Source of the DNA: Planctomycetota bacterium | GTDB lineage: Bacteria > Planctomycetota > MHYJ01 > JACQXL01 | Assembly (NCBI GenBank): GCA_030018555.1 | Contig: JASEHY010000022.1 | Span: forward strand, 1 to 12,793 | DNA: 12,793 nt | Direction of reading: 5' to 3' | Translations under genes and position numbers: made by a program | Part shown: positions 5,960 to 12,748 of the stretch, one piece after another | Layout: every line of letters begins with the position of its first letter | How positions within the stretch are numbered: position 1 is the stretch's first letter | The notes under the pieces: generated by a model | Told to the model about the DNA's origin: nothing | The model's input: the letters and a program-made list of their open reading frames with translations, nothing else | Databases searched by the model: none

Positions 5960-7884
5960 CAGGAAAGTTTACTGTATAACCCGGCTCTATTCAGAAGTTC
6001 TGTATGCCCGCCCTGTTCAACGATTCGCCCCTTATCTAAAACAATAATCCTGTCCGCATTCTGAACAGTGGAAATCCTGTGAGCAATAACAAAGGTTGTG
6101 ATTCCACCCTTCATCAGATTATTGATTGCCGACTGGACTATTTTCTCGCTTTCAGAGTCAAGGGCTGAAGTAGCCTCGTCAAGCAGAAGTATTCTGGGGT
6201 TCTTCATCATCGCACGGGCTATTGCCAGACGCTGTCTTTCACCGCCTGATAATTTAACGCCTCGTTCTCCAATAATAGTTTCATAGTTCAGGGGAAGTCC
6301 ATCAATAAAGTCAGAAATATATGCCATCCGTGCTGATTCCTTCACCTCTTCTAAACTCGCCGCTGGTCTGCCATATCTTATATTATTCCCGATAGTATCA
6401 TTAAAGAGGAAGGGTTCCTGGCTAACAATAGCAATCTGTCTCAATAAAGACGTCCTTTTAACTTTCCTGAGATTAAAACCATCAATCTCAATAGCACCTT
6501 CTGTGGGGTCATAAAAACGACAGAGCAAATCAAGAACCGTAGATTTACCTGCTCCGGTCGGTCCGACAATCGCGATAGTCTCGCCTGCTCTAACAACAAA
6601 ATCTATATTACTTAAGGCAGGGGCTCGCCCCGTTAGAAGTAATGGCGTCTTTGGCGCCATGCCATCGCCTATGGGCGAGTGACTTCTAACGGGGCTCTCT
6701 CCCTCTTCATAGATAAAAGAAAGATTCCTGAAGCGGATTTCCTTCTTAAAATCCGGCAGTTCTATAGAATCCGGCTCATCAACAATATCAGGTTGTGCTT
6801 CCATCAGTTCAAAGATTCGCTCCGCTCCGCCCAACGACTCCTGCAGGGTATTATAACTCTTTGCCATAACCCGCAGTGGTCTTAAGAAGGTCAGAAGATA
6901 AACCAGAAATGTCGTCGCCAGCGGAATATCCAGCCATCCTATTTTTATCAAATACACCGCTCCAAAGGCAATTAACAAAACCATTACCGCTCCGACAAGT
7001 TCTATTATACTCAAACTCAATGCCATCGCACGCACCATCCCTAAAGATTTTCTCAAGAAAGACCTGTTTTCCTTTGCCAGTTCATTGGCTTCAGCCGGCT
7101 CCATCTGGAACGACTTGACGATACGAATACCTGAAAACATCTGATGCATTGACTCTGTAACAGCGCCTAATTTAGACAGCGACATACTGCGAAGCGCCCT
7201 TATTCGTCTGCCGAAAAACAACATCGGCACGGTCAGAAACGGAATCATAACCAGTACAATTAACGCCAACTTCCAGTTGAGGATAAACATATAGACAAAA
7301 GCCATAAGAATCATAAACGGCTGTTGAATAATATCACCGAATAAGAAATTGATTGCATTCCCGGTTATAGAGACATCATTGGTCAGCCGTGACAGCAAAT
7401 CTCCCGCCTTCTTCTCGTTAAAGAACCGTAAGGATAAGGTGAGCAGATGGGCGCAGAGCCGATTGCGAATATCCACGATAATCTTCAATGTTACAAGCCC
7501 CTGAAGATATTGCGTAATATAATGAAGTATCCCCACAAGGATACTCAGAATCAAACCCAACCACCCAATATTGAGAAGGGTCTGCCTGACAGTCTTACCC
7601 TCAATGAACTTCTCAAAACGGTCAATAAGCTTACCGCCATAACCTGGTGCCACTTCAGGGATGGTTTGTCCCGCAGGGGCAGAAGCCGAAGTGGGAACAC
7701 CTAAACTATATGTGCCGGTTATATGCTGGAATGACGAGACCAGCGGTTTAATAAGAAGCCATCTGCCCTGCGAAAGAGCGGTGAACAGAAAAATCAGCAC
7801 AGTGGTAATAATTATTAAACCTAAATAAGAACGGGCATACCCGAACAATTGATAAGATAGTTTCAGTGATGATACTTTACTCAT
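5959..7884 (-). CDS. MsbA-type ABC exporter (fused membrane and ATPase domains)
   Basis: This 641-residue half-transporter would work as a homodimer in the inner membrane, using ATP to flip a lipid or lipid-linked substrate. The exact substrate cannot be read from sequence. The membrane domain (about 1-350) has hydrophobic segments near 21-37, 105-125, 185-203, 206-224, 288-313 and 318-335. The ATPase domain has the A-loop Tyr in FIYEEGE (390-396), Walker A GPTGAGKST (441-449), Q-loop SQEPFLF (488-494), signature LSGGERQR (545-552), Walker B ILLLDEATSALD (565-576) and the H-loop AHR (601-603). All catalytic residues are present. A 69-base palindromic element inserts about 23 residues (397-420) right after the A-loop. 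A second candidate lies in the first extracytoplasmic loop (64-79), which is longer than in E. coli MsbA. The C-terminus stops early, at GLYSKLS. An upstream TTG at 7923 is in frame, but ATG 7884 fits the family and the promoter better. No Shine-Dalgarno. Confidence 0.92.
   Translation of the reverse strand: MSKVSSLKLSYQLFGYARSYLGLIIITTVLIFLFTALSQGRWLLIKPLVSSFQHITGTYSLGVPTSASAPAGQTIPEVAPGYGGKLIDRFEKFIEGKTVRQTLLNIGWLGLILSILVGILHYITQYLQGLVTLKIIVDIRNRLCAHLLTLSLRFFNEKKAGDLLSRLTNDVSITGNAINFLFGDIIQQPFMILMAFVYMFILNWKLALIVLVMIPFLTVPMLFFGRRIRALRSMSLSKLGAVTESMHQMFSGIRIVKSFQMEPAEANELAKENRSFLRKSLGMVRAMALSLSIIELVGAVMVLLIAFGAVYLIKIGWLDIPLATTFLVYLLTFLRPLRVMAKSYNTLQESLGGAERIFELMEAQPDIVDEPDSIELPDFKKEIRFRNLSFIYEEGESPVRSHSPIGDGMAPKTPLLLTGRAPALSNIDFVVRAGETIAIVGPTGAGKSTVLDLLCRFYDPTEGAIEIDGFNLRKVKRTSLLRQIAIVSQEPFLFNDTIGNNIRYGRPAASLEEVKESARMAYISDFIDGLPLNYETIIGERGVKLSGGERQRLAIARAMMKNPRILLLDEATSALDSESEKIVQSAINNLMKGGITTFVIAHRISTVQNADRIIVLDKGRIVEQGGHTELLNRAGLYSKLS
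6627..6695. repeat. 69-base nested palindrome inside the exporter gene (in frame)
   Basis: The outer arms GCCCCGTTAGAAGT (6627-6640) and ACTTCTAACGGGGC (6682-6695) are perfect complements. They enclose two hairpins: ATGGCG (6642-6647) with CGCCAT (6655-6660), and TCGCC (6665-6669) with GGCGA (6674-6678). The length is exactly 23 codons, so the frame is preserved. The inner 'tctttggcgcca' resembles the core of nested palindrome 3 ('cctttggcgcca'). Confidence 0.85.
7650..7694. repeat. Possible 45-base nested palindrome inside the exporter gene
   Basis: The outer arms CCACTTC (7650-7656) and GAAGTGG (7688-7694) enclose GGGA (7658-7661) with TCCC (7669-7672). A TGTCCCGC core (7667-7674 region) is shared with other members. 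It encodes 15 residues of low-complexity Ala/Pro/Ser sequence in an extracytoplasmic loop. The arms are short, so chance is not excluded. Confidence 0.45.
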
Positions 7885-7894
7885 ACTACAATAT

Positions 7895-7923
7895 AATATA
7901 TAATATTTACCGCAAAGATGCAA
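7895..7923 (-). promoter_or_regulatory. Putative promoter of the exporter gene
   Basis: On the minus strand, TTGCAT (7923-7918), a 17-base spacer and TATATT (7900-7895) fit a sigma-70-like promoter. The -10 box ends only 10 bases before the ATG at 7884, so the transcript would have almost no leader, consistent with the missing Shine-Dalgarno. Confidence 0.45.
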
Positions 7924-7944
7924 GAATAAAGATAAACACGAATC

Positions 7945-7981
7945 ACACCCTTATCCCTCTGACGGGATCCTGTAAGGGTGT
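7945..7981. repeat. Nested palindrome in the divergent intergenic region
   Basis: The outer arms ACACCCTTA (7945-7953) and TAAGGGTGT (7973-7981) enclose TCCC (7954-7957) with GGGA (7964-7967). It lies between two divergent genes. The 3' side runs into a T-rich stretch, so it is terminator-shaped, but no known upstream transcript would need it. Confidence 0.65.
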
Positions 7982-7989
7982 TTAATTTC

Positions 7990-8018
7990 TTGACCTAAAA
8001 CGCATCTTGTTATAATAT
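7990..8018 (+). promoter_or_regulatory. Putative distal promoter for guaB
   Basis: TTGACC (7990-7995), a 17-base spacer and TAATAT (8013-8018), with an overlapping TATAAT at 8011-8016, resemble a sigma-70 promoter reading towards guaB. A transcript from here would carry the large palindrome at 8047-8188 in its leader. Confidence 0.45.
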
Positions 8019-8046
8019 AATGAGACTGTTGACAAAGTGCCTAAAA

Positions 8047-8188
8047 TGTCATTGCGAGGAGCGGAGCGGTTGCGAGCCCATACGGGCGAAGCAAACCCGA
8101 ACGAGATTGCTTCACTTCGTTCGCAATGACCCCGAATGCTTTCGGGGTCAGATTGCCACGAGCCGATAAATCGGCTCTCGCAATGACA
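8047..8188. repeat. Large composite palindrome ('gtcattgcgag' type)
   Basis: The outer arms TGTCATTGCGAG (8047-8058) and CTCGCAATGACA (8177-8188) match perfectly. A further copy of the right arm, TCGCAATGAC (8121-8130), also pairs with the left arm. Internal hairpins are GACCCCGAA (8128-8136) with TTCGGGGTC (8141-8149), and GAGCCGAT (8160-8167) with ATCGGCTC (8170-8177). This looks like hairpins inserted into an older dispersed repeat. Confidence 0.8.
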
Positions 8189-8200
8189 AAAAGGGACGGT

Positions 8201-8230
8201 TTGTTCGTAGTTGCGTAACTCGTATATATT
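8201..8230 (+). promoter_or_regulatory. Putative start-proximal promoter for guaB
   Basis: TTGTTC (8201-8206), an 18-base spacer and TATATT (8225-8230) form a weak promoter-like pair. Its -10 box ends 6 bases before the ATG, so initiation would fall at or next to the start codon, giving a leaderless message. Confidence 0.35.
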
Positions 8231-8236
8231 AATTTA

Positions 8237-9730
8237 ATGAGTAGTAAATTTATTGCCGAGGGGATTACCTTTGATGATATTCTTTTAGTGCCACAGAGGT
8301 CTGAGGTTGTTCCCACTGAGGTTGATACGAAGACCCTGTTTTCACGGCATATCTCGTTGAATATCCCTATCGTTTCTTCTCCGATGGATACCGTTACCGA
8401 AGCGAATCTGGCTATTGCTCTGGCACAAGAAGGCGGTATCGGGATTATTCATCGTAACCTCTCTATAGATGAACAGGTTCGTGAGGTTGTCAAGGTCAAA
8501 CGTTCTGCCAGCGGTATTATTACCGATCCGATGTGTCTTTCGCCTGATGAGACCATTAAAACCGCCAAGAAGATAATGGCAAATTATCATATCTCAGGGA
8601 TTCCTATTGTAGTAGAGACTTCCCCCCATAAGAAATTAGTCGGCATCCTTACTATGCGGGACCTGCGATTCCAGAAATCTGATGATAAGAAAATATCAGA
8701 GGTGATGACTAAAGATAACCTCATTACCGCACCGCCTCAGACCTCTCTGGAACAGGCAAAACAAATCCTGCATAAGAACAAGATTGAGAAACTATTACTG
8801 GTAGATAAAGACAATCACCTCAAAGGGCTTATCACGATAAAAGATATAAATAAGACCTTGCTTTATCCTGATGCCTGTCGTGATAAATATGGACGGTTCT
8901 ATGTTGGCGCCGCAGTCGGTGTGGGGGTGGGGGGGCAGGAATTAGAACGAGTTGAGAAACTTGTCTCTGCCAATGTAGATGTGATTGTGGTTGATACCGC
9001 ACACGGACACTCAGCCAATGTTATTAACACGGTCAGGGATATCAAGAAAGGATTCAAGATAGATGTGGTTGCCGGTAATGTTGCCACCGCTGAAGGGACA
9101 CTTGACCTGATTAAGGCAGGGGTTGATGGGGTCAAGGTTGGTATTGGTGCCGGCTCTATCTGCACTACCAGAATTATTGCGGGCATTGGCGTCCCACAAG
9201 GCACGGCTATTCATAATTGTGCCAGACTCGCGGAAAAATATAAGATACCTATCATTGCTGATGGTGGTATCAGACACTCAGGCGATATTACCAAAGCGAT
9301 AGCTCTCGGCGCATCATCGGCTATGATTGGCGGATTATTTGCAGGCGTTAATGAAAGTCCAGGCGAGGTCTTCTTCTATAAAGGTAAGACTTATAAAGTA
9401 TATCGCGGGATGGGCTCCCAAGGTGCTATGTTCAAGGGCTCTAAAGATAGATACGGACAGCAAGGTATAACCGAAAAAACCAAACTCGTTCCCGAAGGGG
9501 TTGAAGGACAGATACCTGCACGCGGACCATTGAGTGATTTGGTCTATCAATTAGTCGGTGGGTTGAAAGCAGGGATGGGCTATTGCGGAGCGAAGAATAT
9601 TAAAGAACTTTGCAGTTCAGCCAGATTTATCAAAATCTCTAACGCTTCTCTTAAGGAAAGTCATCCTCACGATATTATCATTACCAGAGAAGCGACTAAT
9701 TACTGGCTGGAAAAAACGGATAGCGATTAA
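8237..9730 (+). CDS. guaB: Inosine-5'-monophosphate dehydrogenase
   Basis: GuaB oxidises IMP to XMP with NAD in the cytoplasm, the rate-limiting step of guanine nucleotide synthesis. The 497-residue length is close to E. coli GuaB (488). The N-terminal TFDDILLVPQRSEVVP (11-26) and SSPMDTVTE (47-55) are typical of the barrel. Two CBS domains lie at about 95-205, between barrel halves. The catalytic Cys is C309 in GIGAGSICTTR (302-312), with the phosphate-binding IIADGGIRHSGD and the mobile-flap SKDRYGQ...KLVPEGVEG also present. All key residues are intact. A G5-T-G7 stretch at 8923-8935 encodes VGVGG and is in frame. There is no Shine-Dalgarno: the start ATG is preceded by TTAATTTA and a promoter-like TATATT. 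gyrA follows 68 bases downstream on the same strand, so co-transcription is likely. Confidence 0.97.
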   Translation: MSSKFIAEGITFDDILLVPQRSEVVPTEVDTKTLFSRHISLNIPIVSSPMDTVTEANLAIALAQEGGIGIIHRNLSIDEQVREVVKVKRSASGIITDPMCLSPDETIKTAKKIMANYHISGIPIVVETSPHKKLVGILTMRDLRFQKSDDKKISEVMTKDNLITAPPQTSLEQAKQILHKNKIEKLLLVDKDNHLKGLITIKDINKTLLYPDACRDKYGRFYVGAAVGVGVGGQELERVEKLVSANVDVIVVDTAHGHSANVINTVRDIKKGFKIDVVAGNVATAEGTLDLIKAGVDGVKVGIGAGSICTTRIIAGIGVPQGTAIHNCARLAEKYKIPIIADGGIRHSGDITKAIALGASSAMIGGLFAGVNESPGEVFFYKGKTYKVYRGMGSQGAMFKGSKDRYGQQGITEKTKLVPEGVEGQIPARGPLSDLVYQLVGGLKAGMGYCGAKNIKELCSSARFIKISNASLKESHPHDIIITREATNYWLEKTDSD

Positions 9731-9731
9731 G

Positions 9732-9754
9732 CGCATAACGTTGTGTGTTATGCG
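9732..9754. repeat. Hairpin between guaB and gyrA
   Basis: CGCATAAC (9732-9739) pairs with GTTATGCG (9747-9754) around a 7-base loop, starting two bases after the guaB stop. No T-run follows, so termination is unlikely and read-through into gyrA is expected. The rest of the gap contains two copies of GACGCCAG. Confidence 0.6.
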
Positions 9755-9798
9755 TTGTACGTTAGACGCCAGACGCAGGACGCCAGCCCCAAAAAACT

Positions 9799-12267
9799 AT
9801 GACCTACAAAAACACTTCAGAGGATACGGCATCGCCTCAGGCAAAGCCATCATCAGTCATTGAGGTCGGCATTGAGAACGAGATGAAGGATTCGTATCTG
9901 ACCTATGCGATGAGCGTTATTGTTTCTCGTGCCTTACCTGATGTGCGTGACGGCTTAAAACCATCGCAGAGACGGATTCTGATAGCGATGAACGACCTCA
10001 ATTTAGGTCCGCGTGCTAAATACCGCAAATGCGCCAAGATTTGCGGCGATACCTCCGGTAATTATCACCCACACGGCGAGCAGGTTATCTATCCTACCTT
10101 AGTCCGTCTGGCTCAGGATTTCTCCTGTAGATATCCGCTTATTGACGGACAGGGTAATTTCGGCTCAATAGACGGCGACCCGCCCGCTGCGATGCGCTAC
10201 ACCGAAGCACGGCTCACCGAATTCGCCTCTCAGATGCTTGAAGACCTTGATAGGAATACCGTTGATATGGTTCCGAACTATGACGAAACCCGCGAAGAGC
10301 CAACCGTGTTACCGGGCTTATTCCCCTCGCTCCTCTGCAACGGCTCTTCGGGTATCGCAGTCGGTATGGCAACCTCTATCCTCCCTCATAATCTGGGCGA
10401 GGTTATTGATGGCATAATAAAGGTTATTGATGACCCTGAGATAGAAATAAAAGCACTTATAGAGATTATCAAAGGTCCTGATTTTCCAACCGGCGGAACC
10501 ATCTGCGGAGCGAAAGGTATTCATTCGGCATACACTACCGGTAAAGGCATAATTACTCTCAGAGCAAAGATAACTACCGAGGAGGTCAAAGGCGGTCGCA
10601 CCAATATCGTCGTTACCGAAATCCCCTACAATCAGGAAAAGAATAAGATTATTGAACGGATTGCACAATTAGTAAAGGATGACAGGATTCAGGGCGTGGC
10701 TGATATCCGCGACGAGTCAGACCGGGACGGGATGCGTGTAGTCGTTGAATTACGACGGGGCGAAGACCCTCAAATCACTATCAATCAACTCTACGAAAAT
10801 ACGCCACTGCAAAATACCTTCAGCATCATAATGATTGCTCTGATAAATAATCGTCCACAATTATTTGACCTCAAACAATTATTGCTCGCTTATCGCGACC
10901 ATCGGGTAGAAGTTATCCGCAGGCGGACCAAATTCCTTCTGGATAAAGCAGAAGCAGAATTACATATCCTTGAAGGACTCTATATCGCGGTTGACAATAT
11001 TGACGAAATTATAAAACTCATCAAACGGTCAAAGACACCTGAAGAAGCAAAAGAGAAACTGATGAGCAAATATTCTCTCTCTACGATACAGGCAGATGCT
11101 ATCTTACAGATGCAACTGCGCAAACTCACCGGATTAGAAAGGGAAAAATTAGCCGCAGACATCAAACAACATGTGGAGAAAGTCGCCGACTATAAAGCCA
11201 TCCTCGCGGATAGTGGACTCGTTCTGGACATCATCAAAGAAGACCTCTACGAGATGAAAGAAAAATACGCTGATAAACGCAAGACCGATATTCTCAAACG
11301 AGAGGTTAAGGAATTCATCCTTGAGGAACTCATTACCCAGGAGGATGTGGTGGTGGTTATCAGTCACGAAGGATATGTCAAGCGGGTGCCTCTTACAAGT
11401 TACCGCAAACAGCAACGGGGCGGAAGGGGAGTAATAGCAGCAGAAACCAAAGAAGGCGATTTTATTGAACACATCTTCATCGCCTCTACTCACGATTATA
11501 TCCTGTTCTTTACCACTTCAGGTAAAGTCCACTGGGTCAAGGTCTATGACCTCCCGGAAATGTCCCGCACTGCCAGAGGTCGTTCTATCGTCAACATTAT
11601 CAGATTCAACCAGAACGAAAAGATTACCGATGCTATTCCTGTCAAGGATTTTTCTGCGGGCTTCCTGGTTATGGCAACCGAATCAGGACTGATTAAAAAG
11701 ACACCCCTTGAGGACTACGGCAATCCGATGAAAGGCGGTATTATTGCCCTAAAATTAGAAGATAAAGACCGTCTTATCGGAGTAAGAACATCTTCAGGCA
11801 AAGACCATATCATCCTCGGCACCAAAGACGGAATGGCTATCCGTTTCTCTGAAGAAAATGTCAGACCGATGAGCAGAGCCACTTATGGAGTCAAGGGCAT
11901 CAAACTACGCAAGAGCGATATTGTCAATGATATGATTTTAGTTGCTAAAGATTCAACCCTTCTCTCGGTCTGCGAGAATGGCTATGGCAAACGCACTAAA
12001 TTCGCAGAATATCGGCTCCAACGACGGGGTGGAGTAGGCATCAGAAATATCAAAACTTCCCAGCGAAACGGCAAACTCATCGCCTTAAAAGAGGTCAAGG
12101 ACGACGACGAACTGATGATGATGTCGCTCAAAGGTATGGCTGTTCGCATCCCGGTCAAGGGCATCAGGACGAGCGGAAGAAACACGCAAGGGGTTCGGCT
12201 GATAAAACTCTCTACAGACGACAAACTCGTCTCCCTCGCACGAGTCTGCCCTGAAGAGATAAAATGA
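9799..12267 (+). CDS. gyrA: DNA gyrase subunit A
   Basis: GyrA cuts and rejoins DNA and, with GyrB, introduces negative supercoils. The 822-residue protein has the winged-helix region with the catalytic Tyr Y134 in AAMRYTEAR (130-138), preceded by the conserved Arg. The tower and coiled coil extend to about 510. A C-terminal beta-pinwheel carries a GyrA box, QQRGGRG (538-544), which favours GyrA over ParC. Later blades have RLQRRGGVG and RTSGRNTQG. There is no long acidic C-terminal tail. The quinolone-binding stretch reads HPHGEQVIYP (90-99): positions equivalent to E. coli Ser83 and Asp87 are Gln95 and Pro99. It has no Shine-Dalgarno before the ATG (sequence CCCCAAAAAACT) and probably follows guaB in one transcript. 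Start choice is supported by the short N-terminal tail before IEVGIENEMKDSYLTYAM. Confidence 0.96.
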   Translation: MTYKNTSEDTASPQAKPSSVIEVGIENEMKDSYLTYAMSVIVSRALPDVRDGLKPSQRRILIAMNDLNLGPRAKYRKCAKICGDTSGNYHPHGEQVIYPTLVRLAQDFSCRYPLIDGQGNFGSIDGDPPAAMRYTEARLTEFASQMLEDLDRNTVDMVPNYDETREEPTVLPGLFPSLLCNGSSGIAVGMATSILPHNLGEVIDGIIKVIDDPEIEIKALIEIIKGPDFPTGGTICGAKGIHSAYTTGKGIITLRAKITTEEVKGGRTNIVVTEIPYNQEKNKIIERIAQLVKDDRIQGVADIRDESDRDGMRVVVELRRGEDPQITINQLYENTPLQNTFSIIMIALINNRPQLFDLKQLLLAYRDHRVEVIRRRTKFLLDKAEAELHILEGLYIAVDNIDEIIKLIKRSKTPEEAKEKLMSKYSLSTIQADAILQMQLRKLTGLEREKLAADIKQHVEKVADYKAILADSGLVLDIIKEDLYEMKEKYADKRKTDILKREVKEFILEELITQEDVVVVISHEGYVKRVPLTSYRKQQRGGRGVIAAETKEGDFIEHIFIASTHDYILFFTTSGKVHWVKVYDLPEMSRTARGRSIVNIIRFNQNEKITDAIPVKDFSAGFLVMATESGLIKKTPLEDYGNPMKGGIIALKLEDKDRLIGVRTSSGKDHIILGTKDGMAIRFSEENVRPMSRATYGVKGIKLRKSDIVNDMILVAKDSTLLSVCENGYGKRTKFAEYRLQRRGGVGIRNIKTSQRNGKLIALKEVKDDDELMMMSLKGMAVRIPVKGIRTSGRNTQGVRLIKLSTDDKLVSLARVCPEEIK

Positions 12268-12273
12268 GCTTTG

Positions 12274-12445
12274 CCACGAAGGCACAAAGAAAGGGATATC
12301 GTTAAACGGTAACGAGAGCCACTGGCTCCCTGTGGGACCCGTATCGTTTAACGTCTGACGAGATACGATACTGGCTTCGTAACCCTTATCCCTACATCGT
12401 TAATCAGTATTTCTTTGTGTCCTTTGTGTCTTGGTGACTTCGTGG
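12274..12445. repeat. Composite nested palindrome downstream of gyrA
   Basis: The outermost arms CCACGAAG (12274-12281) and CTTCGTGG (12438-12445), then CACAAAG (12283-12289) and CTTTGTG (12422-12428), enclose CGTTAAACG (12300-12308) with CGTTTAACG (12345-12353). That contains GAGCC (12316-12320) with GGCTC (12324-12328). ATACTG (12368-12373) with CAGTAT (12405-12410) is a further inner pair. The right edge (12426-12447) is the same dispersed repeat as 1924-1945 on the other strand. It begins 7 bases after the gyrA stop. Confidence 0.7.
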
Positions 12446-12496
12446 TTGTTTTTCTTATGCGATTTTTCGTAGGGGCGTATGCTCAGGTCTTCCCTA

Positions 12497-12694
12497 TAAT
12501 AGACCCCTGTCAAGAGGGTAATAGACCTATCAGTAAGGTAAAGGAAACACCACTCCTGGGGGTAGTAGGGGTGGGAGTTGGGTAAAAGAAACACCACTCC
12601 TCCGGCTCGTAGTAGATGGTCCTGGGGATAGTAGAGGTAGGGGTTGGGTCAAGGAAACACCACTCTTGGTGGTAGTATAGGGAAGAGCCGGGGT
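12497..12694 (+). repeat. Degenerate 22-bp tandem repeat array (about 9 units)
   Basis: Units begin at 12497, 12519, 12541, 12563, 12585, 12607, 12629, 12651 and 12673. Two unit types alternate: one with GAAACACCACTC (12541, 12585, 12651) and one starting TAGTAG or TAATAG and ending in TTGGGT or similar (12519, 12563, 12629). Three 44-base pairs result. The first two units share TAATAGACC. No spacer sequence separates units. Because 22 is not a multiple of 3, this is not a coding repeat. Confidence 0.65.
12558..12582 (+). other. G-quadruplex motif within the tandem array
   Basis: The tracts G5 (12558-12562), G4 (12568-12571), G3 (12573-12575) and G3 (12580-12582) are separated by loops of 5, 1 and 4 bases. 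This meets the usual rule of four tracts of three or more G with loops up to 7. Confidence 0.6.
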
Positions 12695-12698
12695 GATA

Positions 12699-12724
12699 CC
12701 CCCCCACCCCCACCCCACCCCCCC
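12699..12724 (-). other. Very strong minus-strand G-quadruplex motif
   Basis: The plus strand reads C7-A-C5-A-C4-A-C7. The minus strand therefore has four G-tracts joined by single-base loops, a pattern known to give very stable quadruplexes. The plus strand could form an i-motif. Confidence 0.75.
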
Positions 12725-12748
12725 TTGATATAACCCCTTATATATCAA
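12725..12748. repeat. AT-rich hairpin at the end of the window
   Basis: TTGATATA (12725-12732) pairs with TATATCAA (12741-12748) around an 8-base loop, directly adjoining the C-rich run. Beyond it (12749-12793) I see only further G-runs and no gene start. Confidence 0.6.

Noticed and set aside
8923..8935. Phase variation of guaB through its G5-T-G7 stretch
   Set aside because: It encodes the expected VGAAVGVG-type loop of the enzyme, is interrupted by a T, and guaB is a housekeeping gene.
12497..12694. A CRISPR array
   Set aside because: The units are contiguous with no unique spacers, are degenerate, and no cas gene is in the window.
12400..12748. Overlapping minus-strand open frames rich in Pro/Thr/Tyr over the tandem repeat
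   Set aside because: The repeat unit of 22 bases shifts frame at each copy, and the similar peptides in different frames are only the repeat read repeatedly.
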